The notes under the pieces are model-generated. The model saw only the letters and a list, made by a program, of their open reading frames with translations. It did not search any database and had not been told where the DNA came from. A program made the position numbers and the translations under genes. Shown in pieces: positions 8,018 to 23,000 of a stretch of 64,000 nucleotides of DNA; position 1 is the first letter of the stretch, and each line of letters begins with the position of its first letter. Origin of the DNA: Brevibacillus brevis NBRC 100599. Lineage in GTDB: Bacteria > Bacillota > Bacilli > Brevibacillales > Brevibacillaceae. The DNA is taken from positions 3,107,501-3,171,500 of the forward strand of contig NC_012491.1 of the NCBI RefSeq assembly GCF_000010165.1. Direction: 5' to 3'.

Positions 8018-11000
8018 ATGAATAACATTGAAACGTATTATCCCGTTACTCCTTTGCAGCAAGGTCTCATTTTCCACAGCTTGTTGGAACCAGAGTCCGG
8101 AGCCTATATCGTACAGATGGGGTTGAAGCTGCAAGGTCCCTTGAACATTCCGTTATTCGAACAGGCATGGCAATGCCTCGTGGACAGACACGCTATTTTT
8201 CGCACCAGATTTATTGGCGGTAAAGTAAAAGAATACGTCCAGGTTGTCTTAAAAGAGCTGAAGGTTTCCCTGGTGGAACATGACATTATTCATCTTTCCT
8301 CCTCCGAACAAGAATCGTTTCTTCATACCTTTACCAAAGATGATCGCAAACGTGGTTTTAATATCGAAGAAGCGCCGTTGATGAGATTAAATCTATTCCA
8401 TTTAAGTAGTAATACCTTTCATTTTTCGTGGACATTGCACCACGTGCTGATAGACGGATGGAGTATGCCGCTAGTCTTCGGGGAAGTGTTTGCGGCGTAC
8501 AACCTGCTATGCAAAGGGCAGCCTGTACAACTTCCTCCGGTTAAATCTTACCGTGACTACATCGTCTGGCTGAAAAAGCAGGACTTGAAGCAAGCGGAGG
8601 CGTTTTGGCGCACGTATCTACAAGGCTTTACGGAAACTACGCCACTTTCATTCGGTCGAGCGTATAAAAATCCGTACCTTGATCAGAAAAATTATCGGGA
8701 GCTAGATCTGACTGTTTCCGAGGAAATTTCCAAATCATTACAGACATTGGCTCGTCAACATCGCCTGACGGTCAACACGATTGTGCAAGGCGCATGGGCA
8801 CTCCTGTTGAATCGCTACAGTGGGCAGGACGACATTATTTTCGGTGCCACTGTATCCGGACGTCCTGCTGATTTGCCCGGGGTCGAGACGATGATTGGTC
8901 TGTTTATTAATACACTCCCTGTCCGCGTACAGGTAAAAGCGGAGGAGAGCGTAATCAATTGGCTCAAATCGCTGCAACAACAGCAAGCCGACTTCCGCCA
9001 GTACGAATATACCCCACTCGTGGAAATCCAAGGCTGGAGCGACTTGCCGCGTGGACAATCTCTGTTTGAGAGCATTCTCGTCTTTGAAAACACTCCTGTC
9101 GGTAATGCTAGCGGCGGCGGTGGAGAGAGTGAGCTTGCGATCGTGGATGTACATTCCGAGGAGCAAACCAATTATCCATTTACCTTGGTTGCGGCGTCAG
9201 GCAAAACAATCGACATCAAAGTCAAATTTGATGAAAGTCAGTTTGAGCAATCGTCAATTGAGCGAGTTCTGGATCAGCTTCATTCACTTCTGATCTCTAT
9301 CGCCAAAAACGCCAAGCAACGAATTGCTGACCTTTCGATGATCAGCGAAAACGAACGTGAACAGGTTCTCGTTCAGTGGAACCAGACGGCGGAGGAATAT
9401 CCGAGCGGACTGTGCGTCCATCAGGCGTTTGAACAACAAGTGGAGAACTCACCAGATGCGATTGCCGTTACCTATAAAAATGTAGACCTCACCTACAAGG
9501 AACTAAATGAGCGAGCAAACCAACTGGCCCATCAGCTCGTGAGTAAAGGGGTAAAACCGGATACACTCGTCGGCATATGCGTGCATCGTTCCCCTGAGAT
9601 GATCATCGGTATACTCGGCGTCTTAAAAGCGGGAGCTGCCTACGTACCGATTGACCCGGCTTATCCGCAAGAACGCATCGCCTATATGATCGAGGATTCG
9701 CAAACAAATGTGCTGCTGACCCAGCAGTCGCTCATGGACATCTTGCCAGCGACACAGGCGACTGTCATTTGTATAGACAGCAATCCTTTAACAAAAGAAC
9801 CTATCGCCAACGTTGCTTGCAAGGTCACAGAACATAATCTTGCTTACGTTATCTATACGTCTGGTTCAACAGGACAGCCAAAAGGGGTAATGGTAGAGCA
9901 CCATAGTGTGATAAACATGGCTCACTCCTTGATCCATTCGTTTGATATTCAGCCAACGAGTCGTGTGCTGCAATTTACCTCGTTTAGCTTCGACGTATCG
10001 GTGTCCGAGATTGTAATGGCCTTACTTGCTGGTGCGACGCTAGTTATCGAGGATCGAGAGTCCCTTTTGCCAGGCCCTGAACTGATCCAAGTATTGCAAG
10101 AACAACGCATTACCACCGTATCCATGGTTTCTTCGGTACTGGCAGCACTGCCTGAAGCTGACCTGCCTGATCTACGAACCTTGATTGTAGGCGGAGAAGC
10201 TCCGAGCCGGGAACTCGTGGCACGCTATGCAGTGAATCGCCAATTCTTCAACTGCTACGGTCCAACGGAAGCAACCGTCTGCTCCACAATGATGCGTTGC
10301 CATGCTGGCATGAGCAATCCGCCTATCGGACGGCCCATTGCCAACGCGACGATGTACGTTTTGGATGCAAATAGGCAGCCCGTACCTATCGGCGTACCAG
10401 GTGAACTGTATATCGGAGGAAAAGGCTTGGCTCGCGGCTACTGGAATCGTCCAGAACAAACAGAGGAGCGTTTTATCACTCATCCGTTCGGAAAAGAAGG
10501 GGAGCTACTCTATCGGACGGGCGACCTGGTTCGCTATCTGGAAGACGGCAACCTCGAATTCCTTGGACGTATGGATGATCAAGTCAAAATTCGCGGTTTC
10601 CGCATTGAATTGGGTGAAATCGAAAATTCGCTCAGACAGCATCCTGCCGTCCATGAAGCTGTGGTCATCGTCCGTGAAGAAAAAGCGGGAGGCAAACGCT
10701 TGGCCGCTTATCTGGTAGCAACGGGCGACATGCCAACTGCGGAGGAACTCGTTCTTTTCCTGAAAGAATCCTTGCCTGAATACATGATACCAGCAGGCTT
10801 TGTATGGCTAGAGACGATTCCGCTCACGGTTAATGGAAAAGTAGACCGACGAGCACTACCAGCACCAGATTGGGGACAACTTTCCACGCAGCGTAATTAC
10901 GTTGCCCCCCGTACTCCTACAGAAGAGTTGGTAGCCAACATCTGGTCGCAGGTTCTCTCGGTAGAACGAATCGGCAGCTACGACGATTTCTTTGAGCTTG

Positions 11001-14000
11001 GAGGCCATTCTCTTTTAGCAACGCAAACCATCTCCCGCTTAAAAGAAGCGTTCAGCGTAGATTTACCGCTCCGTGCTTTATTTGAATATTCGACAGTCAA
11101 CCGACTCAGCGAATTGATTGTATCCATGAACGAGGACAAATCTGGACTCGCAAGCATTCCGCTCGTACCCGTTTCACGTGATCGACATTTGCCGCTTTCG
11201 TTTGCACAGCAGCGCTTATGGTTCTTTGACCGCTTGATGCCAAACAGTTCGCTCTATAACATCCCAACTGCCGTTCGCTTGCAAGGAGAGCTAAACATAG
11301 AAGCGCTCGAGCAAAGTTTGCAAATGATTATCTGCCGTCACGAGAGCTTGCGTACAACGTTCTCCGACATCAACGGGGAAGCCGTTGCGGTCATTCATCC
11401 AGAGATGGATTGGAAACTGAGTAGAATGGATATACGAGAGCTGCCAGATGATAGACGAGACGAAGAAGGACAACGCTTGACCAAAGAAGACGCGAACAAG
11501 CCGTTTGACCTCGTCACAGGCCCGCTCATGCGTGCGACGATTATTCAAACAGGAGAGCAGGATTTCATCTTCCTTCTAAACGTGCACCATATCATCGCCG
11601 ATGGTTGGTCAGCGGGTGTTTTACTGAGCGAATTATTTACCTTCTATCAGGCATTTAGCAAATCAGAAGTTCCGCAACTTACCGACCTGCCTATACAATA
11701 CGCAGATTATGCGGCATGGCAGCGTGAATGGCTTACAGGAGATGTATTGGAAAAGCAACTGTCCTACTGGCGTGCAAAGCTGGGTGGAGCAGAACCGCTT
11801 CTCGCCTTGCCGACAGATCGTCCCCGTCCTGCTGTTCAGTCCTATGAAGGAAGCAGTATCACACTGATGTATGACAAAGAATTGATGACGAATCTGCTTT
11901 CTTTGAGCAAACGCGAAGGTACGACGTTGTTTATGACGTTGCTCGCCGCTTTCCAAGTATTTTTGTATCGATATACAGGACAGGACGATATCCTCGTCGG
12001 TACTCCTGTAGCAGGACGCAGTCACCAGGAGACAGAAGGGTTAATTGGATTTTTCATCAACACATTGGCGATGCGTACCGATTTGTCAGGAGATCCTAGC
12101 TTCAGAGAGATACTTAGCCGTGTGCGGGAAACAGCCCTGGGAGCCTATTCCCATCAAGATCTACCCTTTGAAAAGCTCGTAGACGAGCTGCAATTAGATC
12201 GCAGTCTCAGTTACTCGCCATTGTTCCAAGTGATGTTTGTTCTGCAAAATATTCCGGTTCAGGTAGAAGCACTTGACGGAATACGCATTTTGCCACCAAA
12301 AGGGGAGCAACAGGTAGAGACTACCAAGTTTGATCTCACCTTGACGATGGCAGAGACGACAGAGGGTTTGTCCGCAACATTCGAGTACAACACCTCTCTC
12401 TTTAATCAGCACACAGTAGAACGAATGATCGAACATTTTACCCAGCTGCTCAAAGCCGTTGCTGCCAACGCGAATCAAGCGATCACCACTCTACAGTTGA
12501 TGGGAGAAACGGAGCAGCAGCAGGTCGTAACGGAATGGAACAACACTGTAATTGCCTACTCCAAGGATCATTGCGTACATGAACTGGTGGAACAGATCGC
12601 TCATGAAATGCCCAACCAACCGGCTGTTCTCACACACGACCAATCCATTACCTATGCGGAATTGAATGCCAAAGCGAATCAACTGGCGCATTTTCTGCAA
12701 AAACAGGGAATCGGTCAGGAAAATTTGGTTGGAATCTGCGTGGAGCGCTCCATCGAGATGCTGATTGGTCAACTGGCTATCATGAAAGCTGGTGGTGCTT
12801 ACGTACCAATGGACCCAGCGTATCCTAAGGACCGTCTCGCCTTCATGATGCAGGATGCAGGTATGTCGATTGTACTAACACAAGCCAGACTCGCAGAAAA
12901 GCTCCCGGCGGGTACGAGTCAATTGATTTGCCTGGACGCAGACTGGGAGTCGATCGCCGAAGAAAGTACGACGACTCCAATGAGCTTGACTACGACGAAC
13001 CAGCTTGCTTACGTCATCTACACATCTGGTTCGACGGGTACGCCAAAAGGGGTTGAGATTGAGCACGCCGCGCTTCTCAATTTAATTTCTTGGCATCAAC
13101 GTGTATATCATGTCACGTCCGCAGATCGAGCCTCGCAGATCTCTGGTACGGCATTTGATGCATCTGTATGGGAAATTTGGCCTTATTTAACAAAAGGATC
13201 CACACTTTATTTACCAGACGAGGATATCCGCCTCATACCAGAAAAACTACGTGATTGGCTCATCCATTCTGAGATCACGATCAGCTTTTTGCCGACGCCT
13301 TTAACAGAGAGCTTGCTGGCTCTGAATTGGCCAAGCCATACCAAGCTTCGTTACATGCTGACTGGAGGAGACAAGCTCCATCACTATCCAAGTGCGAATC
13401 TGCCGTTTACCCTGGTGAACCAATACGGTCCAACCGAAAACGCAGTCGTTGCAACAGCAGGTATCGTTCCGGTAGGGGCAGGACAAAGCTTTGCACCATC
13501 CATCGGTCGTCCGATTGACAACGTGCAGGTCTATATTCTCGATGCGCGTATGCAGCCTGTACCTGTAGGAGTCACTGGTGAGCTATACATTGGTGGAAGT
13601 TCCTTAGCGCGCGGCTACCTGAACCGTCCCGAACTGACACAAGAGCGCTTTGTCGCTCATCCTTTTAGTGAGATAGAAGGGGCACGTCTCTACCGTACAG
13701 GGGATTTGGTGCGCTACCTTGAGGACAGCAACATTGAGTTCCTTGGTCGTGCAGATGATCAGACAAGCATTCGGGGATTCCGCGTCGAGCTAGGCGAAGT
13801 AGAAACAGCCATTCTCGCTCACCCTGCGGTAAAAGAAGCAGTGGTTACTGTCTGCACGGATCATCAAGGAACGAAGCGCCTTGCCTCTTACCTGGTTTTG
13901 GAAGAGGGCACGGAGATTGCCACAAGCGACATCCGCAAAGCGCTAAAGGAAGTACTGCCTGATTACATGGTTCCTGCGTTTTTCATCCCGTTAGCATATC

Positions 14001-17000
14001 TGCCGCTCACACCAAACGGAAAGGTAGATCGTAAAAATTTACCTGCACCTGATTTCAATCGTCCTGAGTTGGAAGGGAAATTCGTCTCACCAACAACGGA
14101 AAAGGAGCAACACCTTGCCGCGATATGGAAAGAAGTTCTCGGTATTGACCAAATTGGCATACACGATAATTTCTTTGAGCTTGGCGGTGATTCGATTCTC
14201 AGTATCCAGATTGTGTCACGTGCCAATCAATCAGGTCTAAGGCTCACTCCGAAGCAATTATTCGAGTACCAAACCATCGCCGAATTAGCAGAAGTCGTAG
14301 AGGAAAAAGAAGCGATCCTTGCTGAACAAGGTCCGATTATCGGCGAATTGCCGCTCTTGCCGATTCAGAAGTGGTTCTTCCAGCTTCCGTTGAAGAACAG
14401 ACATCACTGGAATCAATCCGTGCTGCTCTCCATTCAGGCAGGCATTGATCAGGGGGCACTGAAACAGGCGGTAGGACACTTACTCGATCAACACGATGCT
14501 TTACGCATGCGCTATACACAGACAGAGCTCGGCTGGAAGCAAGAGATGGATGCGCCAAGAAACACGATTCCATTCCGGATCGAAAATCTGTCCCACCTTA
14601 CACCAGATGAGCAATTCAAGGCCATCGAAAAGATTGCAGATGAGACGCAGGCAAGTCTGAATTTGTTTGAAGGGCATGTGGTTCAGTCCGTTTATTTCGA
14701 TTTGGGTCAAAACAAACCCAATCGTCTTTTGATCGTCGCCCATCACTTAATCATCGACGGAGTATCGTGGCGCATCATACTCGAGGACTTGCAAAGCGCC
14801 TATCAACAAATTGCCGCAGGGCAAGAGGTGAAACTACCAGCGAAAACGACATCCTACAAAGAATGGGCGGAAGAACTGGAGCGTTACGCGAATTCAGATG
14901 CTTTGGAAAACGAAAAAAGATACTGGATGACCAAATCCTCTGTCCATTCAGCACAACTACCTGTGGACGTGACAGAGGCTGGTGAAAATACAGAAGCAAC
15001 GACAAAGTCCGTCAGCGCTACATTGACCAACGAAGAAACCAAAGCATTACTGCAAAACGTCCCGCAGGCATACCGCACCCAGATCAATGACGTCCTGCTA
15101 ACCGCTTTGGCGAAGTCACTTACTCGATGGACGGGGAATCGATCTGTCTTCGTCAACGTAGAAGGGCATGGTCGTGAAGAATTGTCAGAGAGAATCGATC
15201 TGTCCCGTACCATCGGCTGGTTCACCAGCATGTATCCGGTGCATCTTCAATGGGACGAAACGTTCTCTGTCGGAAAAGCACTTTTGACGACCAAAGAAGA
15301 ACTGCGTGCGATTCCAAACAAAGGGCTTGGTTATGGCGTTCTTCGTTACCTTCATGCGGATCAGAATACTGTCGATGAATTATCCCGCATCCAATCACAA
15401 GTGCTGTTCAACTACATGGGCAAAATCGATCAGATTGTCGATGGCGAATCCTTATTTGGCGGGGCACCTGAGTCCAGCGGTTCCAACCTGAGCCAAGACG
15501 CTGAGCGACACCACCTGATCGACGTAAATGCTGTCGTTGCAGGGGAACAACTACATGTGACTTGGCGATACAGTGAGAACATTCATCTAGAGAGCACGAT
15601 TACAGCAGTCGCGAAGGACTTCATGGATGCACTTCGTGAGATTATTACCCATTGTGCGACAGAGGAAGCTGGCGGTTACTCCCCATCCGATTTTCCTCTG
15701 GCTGAATTGGATCAGAAGAGCATCGACAAACATATCGGTTCTGACCGATATATCGAGGATATCTATACACTTTCTCCGCTCCAACAGGGGATGCTGTTCC
15801 ACTCCCTGTATGCAAGCGACAGCGGGGATTACGTCGTCCAATTTGCGATTGATTTCAAAAACCTGAATGTGCCGGTGTTCGAGCAAGCATGGCAAAAAGT
15901 GACGGACCGCCATTCCATTCTAAGAACTCACTTCATCTGGGAAGGTTTGAATCAAGCACACCAAATTGTCCGCAAAGAGGTTAAGGTATCTCTTCGTCAG
16001 GAAGATTGGCGCCATCTGCACTCGGATGTACACGATGAGATGTTTACCGCTTTTCTGGAGGAAGACCGTAGACGAAGCTTCGATATTACACATGTACCTT
16101 TGTCACGATGGGTTGTCTTCCGAACAGGAGAAGAAAGGTATCGTTTCGTTTGGAGCTTCCATCACGTTCTCCTTGATGGCTGGAGTGTTCCTTTGGTACT
16201 GAATGAACTGTTTGCCTATTATGCCGCGATCAGCGAAGGCCAAGAAGTTAAGCTTGGGCATCCTCAGCCGTTTTCCCAGTACATTGCTTGGTTGAAACGT
16301 CAGGATATGCAGGAAGCCAAGCGCTTCTGGGTAGACCAACTAAAAGGCTTCCACGAGCCAACCAGCTTGGGAATGAGCAAAGCAGTTGTCACCGCGGGGC
16401 CGAAGCAATACGAAGAGAAGAGCGTCCTCCTGTCAGAAGAGACAAGCGAGCACTTGCAAAAATTCGTACGCGAGCACCAGTTAACACTCAATACCGTGGT
16501 ACAAGCGGCGTGGGGCTGGATTTTGGGAAGCTACAGCGGGGAAGAGGAAGTCATTTTTGGTGCGACAGGTTCAGGTCGTCCGGCAGACCTCTCCCATGTT
16601 GAGACAATCGTAGGCTCCTTCATTAATACCTTACCTGTCCGGATATCCTTGCAGCCGAACGCGACGGTGCTAGAGTGGCTGAGAGACTTGCAGCATAGAC
16701 AGTTAGAGATACGCCAATATGAATACACTCCGCTGTTCGACATCCAAGGATGGAGCGAACTGCCGCGTGGATCTGCGCTGTTTGAATCGATACTCGTATT
16801 CGAGAACTATCCGGCTGTACAAGCAACAGGGCAAGAAACAGAAGAGTCCAGTTCAGCTTCGTCCAGTGTTTCTTTGGAAATACACGACGTAGCAGCTGTC
16901 GAACAAACGAATTATCCACTTACCTTGGTCGCAGCACCAGGCAAGCAAGTGGCCATCAAGCTCAAGTATGAACAAAACCGTTTTGATGACACGATGATCG

Positions 17001-20000
17001 ACCGGGTCTTGAACCAAATCACCCAGCTCATGGTCACGATGAGCCAGTCTCCAGAGATGCATCTGGGTGACGTGACATTGATAGACGATGTCGAGCGCGA
17101 GCAGGTACTCATCGATTGGAATCGCACGGAGAAGGAGTATCCACGCGAACTTTGCATCCATCAGGCATTTGAGCAACAAGTCGCGAAAACTCCTGAAAAT
17201 GTGGCCCTTGAGTATAAACAACAAGCCATGACTTATGCGGAGCTAAACCAAAGAGCCAACCAGTTGGCGCACCTGCTTCTCGCTCAAGGCGTGCAGCCTG
17301 ATACGACGGTTGCGATCTGCATGGAGCGCTCCATGGAAATGATCATTGGCATTCTTGGTGTATTAAAAGCGGGAGCGGCCTATGTCCCGGTCGACCCAGC
17401 TCATCCCGAAGAAAGAATGGCCTTCATGCTGGAAGATTCACAAGCGGCTGTTGTGCTGACACAAGCTAGACTTGCCGAGCCATTCACAAAAGCGAACGCG
17501 AAAGTCATCTGCTTGGATGAAGAAGAACTGTTCTACGAGCAGATGTCCGTAGAAAACGCACAAAGCGATGTCGTAGCAACCAATCTCGCCTATGTTATCT
17601 ACACATCCGGAACCACAGGGTTGCCGAAAGGGGTAGCTGTTGAGCATCGCAGTGTGATGAATATGGTGCAGGCTTACATGAACTACTTCGAAATAAACGA
17701 ATCCAGCCGTGTCCTGCAATTTACGTCATTTGGTTTCGACGTTTCCATTTCCGAGATTTTACAGGCCCTGCTCTCTGGGGGAACGTTAGTCATCGAAGAT
17801 CGTGAGTCGCTAGTACCAGGCCCAGACCTCGTTCGCACCCTTCGTGAACGTCGCATCACCAAGGTATCAATGGCATCTTCGGTACTCGCGTCACTACCTG
17901 TTGAAGAGTACCCGGATCTGGTCTGCCTTGAGGTCGGAGGAGACGCATGCAGCCGCGAACTGGTTGCCCACTATGCAAAAGGACGAAAATTTTATAACTG
18001 CTACGGACCGACAGAAGCAACAGTTGGTACGGTCATTGCTCGATTAACGCATGCTGACCATGCCCCAACGATTGGTCGTCCATTCCCGAACACCAAGCTG
18101 TACGTGTTAGATCGAAATCTACAGCCAGTCCCTATCGGTGTTCCGGGAGAGCTGTACATTGGTGGCGAGAGTCTTTCGCGTGGATATTGGAATCGCCCAG
18201 AGCTTACAGCAGAGCGTTTTATTCCGAATCCATTCGGTCAACCGGGAGAACGCCTCTATCGAACAGGCGACCTTGTTCGTTACCTGCCAGATGGCAACGT
18301 GGACTACATCGGTCGTGTCGATGATCAGGTGAAAATCCGTGGGTTCCGTATCGAGTTAGGCGAAATTGCAGAGGCACTAAGACAACATGCAGGAATCAAA
18401 GAAGCAGTCGTTATCGCCCGAGAAGCTCGACCTGGTGACAAACGATTGGTAGCCTATCTGACCCATGCTTTCGAGCAAGAGACGTCCATAGACGATATCA
18501 AGCTCTGGCTCAAAGAGAAGCTTCCTGAGTACATGATCCCGTCGCATTTCATGTGGCTTCCGGAAATTCGCCTTACGGTCAACGGAAAAATTGACCGCAA
18601 AGCATTACCTATGCCAGATTGGGGCCAGCTAACAGCCGTATATGTCGCGCCACGTACCCCAGTAGAAGAAATGGTCGCTAACGTCTTTGCTGAAATCCTT
18701 TCTATAGAGAAAGTGGGCGTACACGACAACTTTTTCGAGTTAGGCGGACACTCCCTGCTCGCAACGCAGACCGTTTCTCGCCTGCGGGAAATCTTTGGGG
18801 TAGAGTTGCAAATCCGTACGTTGTTTGAATACCCAACCGTCGAAGGGCTTAGTGAACAGCTAGTTATGCTCACCAAGCAAACATCCATCAAGATGGCTCC
18901 ACCGATTGTGAAAGTATCTCGCAAAGAACCGCTCCCATTGTCATTTACCCAGCAGCGTTTGTGGTTCCTGGAGCAGTTCACCCAAGGAAGCTCAGTCAAC
19001 AATATTCCATCCTTCCTACGGATTCAGGGAGACCTCAGCATAATCGCTTGGGAAGAAAGCTTGAAAGCTATCATACAGCGTCACGAGAGCTTGCGTACTC
19101 GCTTTGAGGTTCGTGACGGACGTCCTGTTCAAGTGATTCACCCTGAGGACGATTGGGTCATGAACCAAACCGATCTGCGCGCTTTGAATCCGGCGAAACG
19201 AGAAGCAGAAGTCAAACGCCTTGCTGAAGAGGTCACACTCGAGCCATTTGACCTGACGAAAGGTCCGTTGCTCCGTGCCAATCTGGTTCAGCTCGACGAA
19301 AAAGACTTTGTGTTCCTGTTCGTGATGCACCACATTGCAGCAGACGGTTGGTCGATGGGAATCTTGCTGAGCGAATTAATGACCAATTACAAAGCATTTA
19401 GTCAAGGAGAGGCATCGCCATTTACGGAATTGCCGATCCAATATGCAGATTTTTCCGTCTGGCAGCGTGAATGGTTAAGTGGAGAGGTGCTTGATGGACA
19501 GCTCGAGTATTGGAGAGAAAAACTCAAGGGCAGCGAGCCATTACTGCAACTGCCAACAGATCGACCGCGCCCACCTGTACAGACATACGAAGGAGAAAAG
19601 CTCTCCGTTCAGTTTGGAGCAGACCTCTTGGAAGAATTGCGTAATCTGAGTGGAAAAGAAACGACGACACTCTTCATGACATTGGTTGCAGCCTTCCAAA
19701 CGCTGTTGTACCGCTATACGAATCAAGAAGATATTCTCGTCGGAACACCGATTGCGGGACGTAACAAACAGGAAACGGAGCAATTGATCGGTTATTTCAT
19801 CAATACACTTGTTTTACGCACGGATATGTCGGGTCAACCAAGCTTCCGCGAATTGCTTGCACGCGTTCGTGAAACAGCTCTGGGGGCATATGCAAACCAA
19901 GACGTTCCGTTTGAAAAATTGTTAGATGAGCTGCAGCTGGAGCGTAGCATGAGCTACTCGCCACTCTTCCAGGTGATGTTTATTCTGCAAAACATCCCGA

Positions 20001-23000
20001 TGCAGGTCGATCCTGTTGATGATATTCAGATAAGCAGCTTTGATGTGGGTGCGGAGGCCGTCACCTCGAAGTTCGATTTGACGGTGACCATGGTGGAGAC
20101 ATCAGCCGGTCTCATCGCCACCTTGGAGTACAACAAGGCGCTGTTTGATCACAGTACGATCGTTCGAATGGTTGATCATTTCCACAAGCTTCTGGAAGAA
20201 ATCATTGCCAACCCGGATCAATCAATCACCTTGCTACCGCTCATGCGTGAGGAAGAGGAACAGCGACTCATTACCGAATGGAATCGTACGGAAGCGCCAT
20301 ACCCGAAAGAAAAATGCGTTTATGAAATGATTGAAGACATGGTGGCGAAAGCCCCGGACAACATCGCGCTCATCGTAGGAGATCAAACGACTACCTACGG
20401 GGAATTGAACAGACAAGCGAACAAACTGGCTCATTATTTACGCAAGCAAGGAGTAGGACCCGAAGTACTCGTCGGTGTCTGCGCACAGCGGACAACCGAG
20501 ATGATGATTGGACTTTTGGCCATTATGAAAGCTGGCGGGGCCTATGTGCCAATCGACCCAAGCTACCCGGCGGATCGCATTGCCTACATCATCGAACACT
20601 CACAAGTTCCGGTCTTATTAACACAAGAAAAACTGTTGCCAACTCTGCCTGAGCACAACGCCAAAGTGATCTGCCTGGACAATGATTGGGAAGCAGTTGC
20701 CGACGAAAGCGAGGAGAACCCGACCAAGCTTGGAAATTCCGACAATTTGATCTATGTCATCTACACGTCCGGTTCTACAGGCAATCCAAAAGGAGTAGCG
20801 CTCGAGCATCGCAGTGTCAGCTACTTCCTATCGTGGGCACACGACACATTCACACCAGAGGAGATGAGTGGCGTATTGTTCTCCACGTCAATCTGCTTTG
20901 ACTTGTCTGTCTACGAAATGTTCGCAACACTGACCATGGGTGGCAAAGTTATCATGGCGGAAAATGCATTACAATTGCCATCCTTGCCAGCAGCCAATCA
21001 GGTGACACTGATCAATACCGTACCATCGGCAGCGACGGAGCTGGTGCGTATGAATGGGATTCCAGCGTCGGTGCGTGTCATGAACCTATGCGGTGAGCCA
21101 CTTTCTAACAAGCTGGCACAGGAATTGTATGCCTTTGAAAACGTAGAAAAAGTCTTTAACCTCTACGGACCGACAGAGGACACCGTTTACTCTACACACT
21201 CCATCGTGAAAAAAGGAGCCGTCAGCGAACCACTGATCGGACGACCGCAGTTCAATACGCAAGTTTTTGTATTAGATAGTCATCGCAAACCAGTTCCGGT
21301 AGGAGTGCCGGGAGAATTGTACCTCGGTGGTTCAGGCTTAGCACGAGGCTATCTCCACCGCCCCGATCTGACCATGGAGCGCTTTGTGCAGAATCCGTTC
21401 CGTGGGCCAGGGGAGAGAATGTACCGGACGGGTGATCTCGTACGCTATTTGCCAGATGGGAATCTTCAGTTTATGGGACGTGTTGATTACCAGGTCAAAA
21501 TCCGCGGCTATCGTATCGAGTTGGGCGAAATCGAATCTGTTCTGAGACACCACCCTGAAGTCAAGGAAGTCGTGCTAGTCGCTCGTGAAGACAGAGAAGG
21601 GGACAAACGTCTAGTGGCGTACATCGTGTTCGAAGAGAATCACACAAGTACGTCTCATGACCTGAACCACTTCCTGACTGACAAGCTTCCAGCCTATATG
21701 ATCCCGCAACACTTTATGATCATGGAGAGCCTACCGAAGACGCCAAACGGTAAACTGGATCGCAAAGCGCTGCCGAAGCCGGAATACGACCGCTCGGAAT
21801 CAGGCGTTGAATACCAAGCGCCGCAAACGCCAGTCGAGATTATGTTGCATACGCACTGGGCTTCCGTACTCGAAATGGACAAAATCGGAGTACACGACAA
21901 CTTCTTCGAGGTTGGCGGTCACTCATTGCTCGCTACCCAGCTTATCTTCAAGGTTCGCGAAGAGCTACAGCTTGAGGTACCGCTGCGAATCCTGTTTGAG
22001 ACCCCGACCATTGCGGGTATGGCCAAGACCATCGAGGAAATTCTCAAACACGGTCTTTCTGCTGTTTCCCATGACATCGACGCAAAGGATCTCAAGGATG
22101 AAGTCATACTCGATCCTGCGATTCAGGCTGAACATCCGTACGTGGGTGATCCAAGTCAGTTCCAAGCAGCATTATTGACAGGAGCCACTGGTTTCCTTGG
22201 TGCTTTCTTGTTGCGTGACCTGCTACAGATGACAGACGCTGACATTTACTGCCTCGTTCGAGCTTCTGATGAAGAGGAAGGAATGGCACGACTACGCCAA
22301 ACATTAGAGCTATACGAGTTATGGAATGAGGAGCAGGCGCATCGGATCATCCCTGTCATCGGTGATTTGGCAAAGCCACGACTGAATCTGTCCGAAGATC
22401 AGTTCTCCGAGCTGGCTGAAAAAGTGGATGTGCTCTATCACAATGGTGCTCTTGTTAACTTTGTGTATCCGTACGCAGCCTTAAAGAAAGCAAACGTACT
22501 TGGGACGGAGGAAATCCTTCGCCTCGCTGTAGCCAAAAAGACCAAGCCTGTGCATTTCGTCTCAACAATTTTCACGTTTGCATCCGAAGAAACAGAAGAA
22601 TCCATGGCCTTCCGCGAAGAGGACATGCCAGAGAACAGTCGCGTCCTCACTTCCGGTTATACACAGAGCAAGTGGGTAGCCGAGCATCTCGTCAATCTCG
22701 CTCGCGAACGCGGCATTCCAGCGGCGATATACCGTTGTGGACGGATGACTGGGGACAGCGAAACAGGAGCATGCCAGAAGGACGATCTGATGTGGAGAAT
22801 TGCAGCCGGGATTATAGATTTGGGCAAAGCTCCTGACATGAGCGGCGATCTGGACATGATGCCAGTTGATTTTGCAAGTAAGGGAATCGTTCATCTCTCC
22901 ATGACCGAGCAGAGCTTGAGCGAAAACTTCCACTTGCTCAACCCGAACTCAACCGATTACGAAGACCTGATTTCAGCGATTGAAGACAGAGGATTTGTAT

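Noticed and set aside
8738-9171. Antisense ORFs within lgrD and the lgrC remnant
   Set aside because: Long minus-strand frames opposite the NRPS genes have no ribosome binding sites and follow the codon bias of the coding strand; they are shadows.
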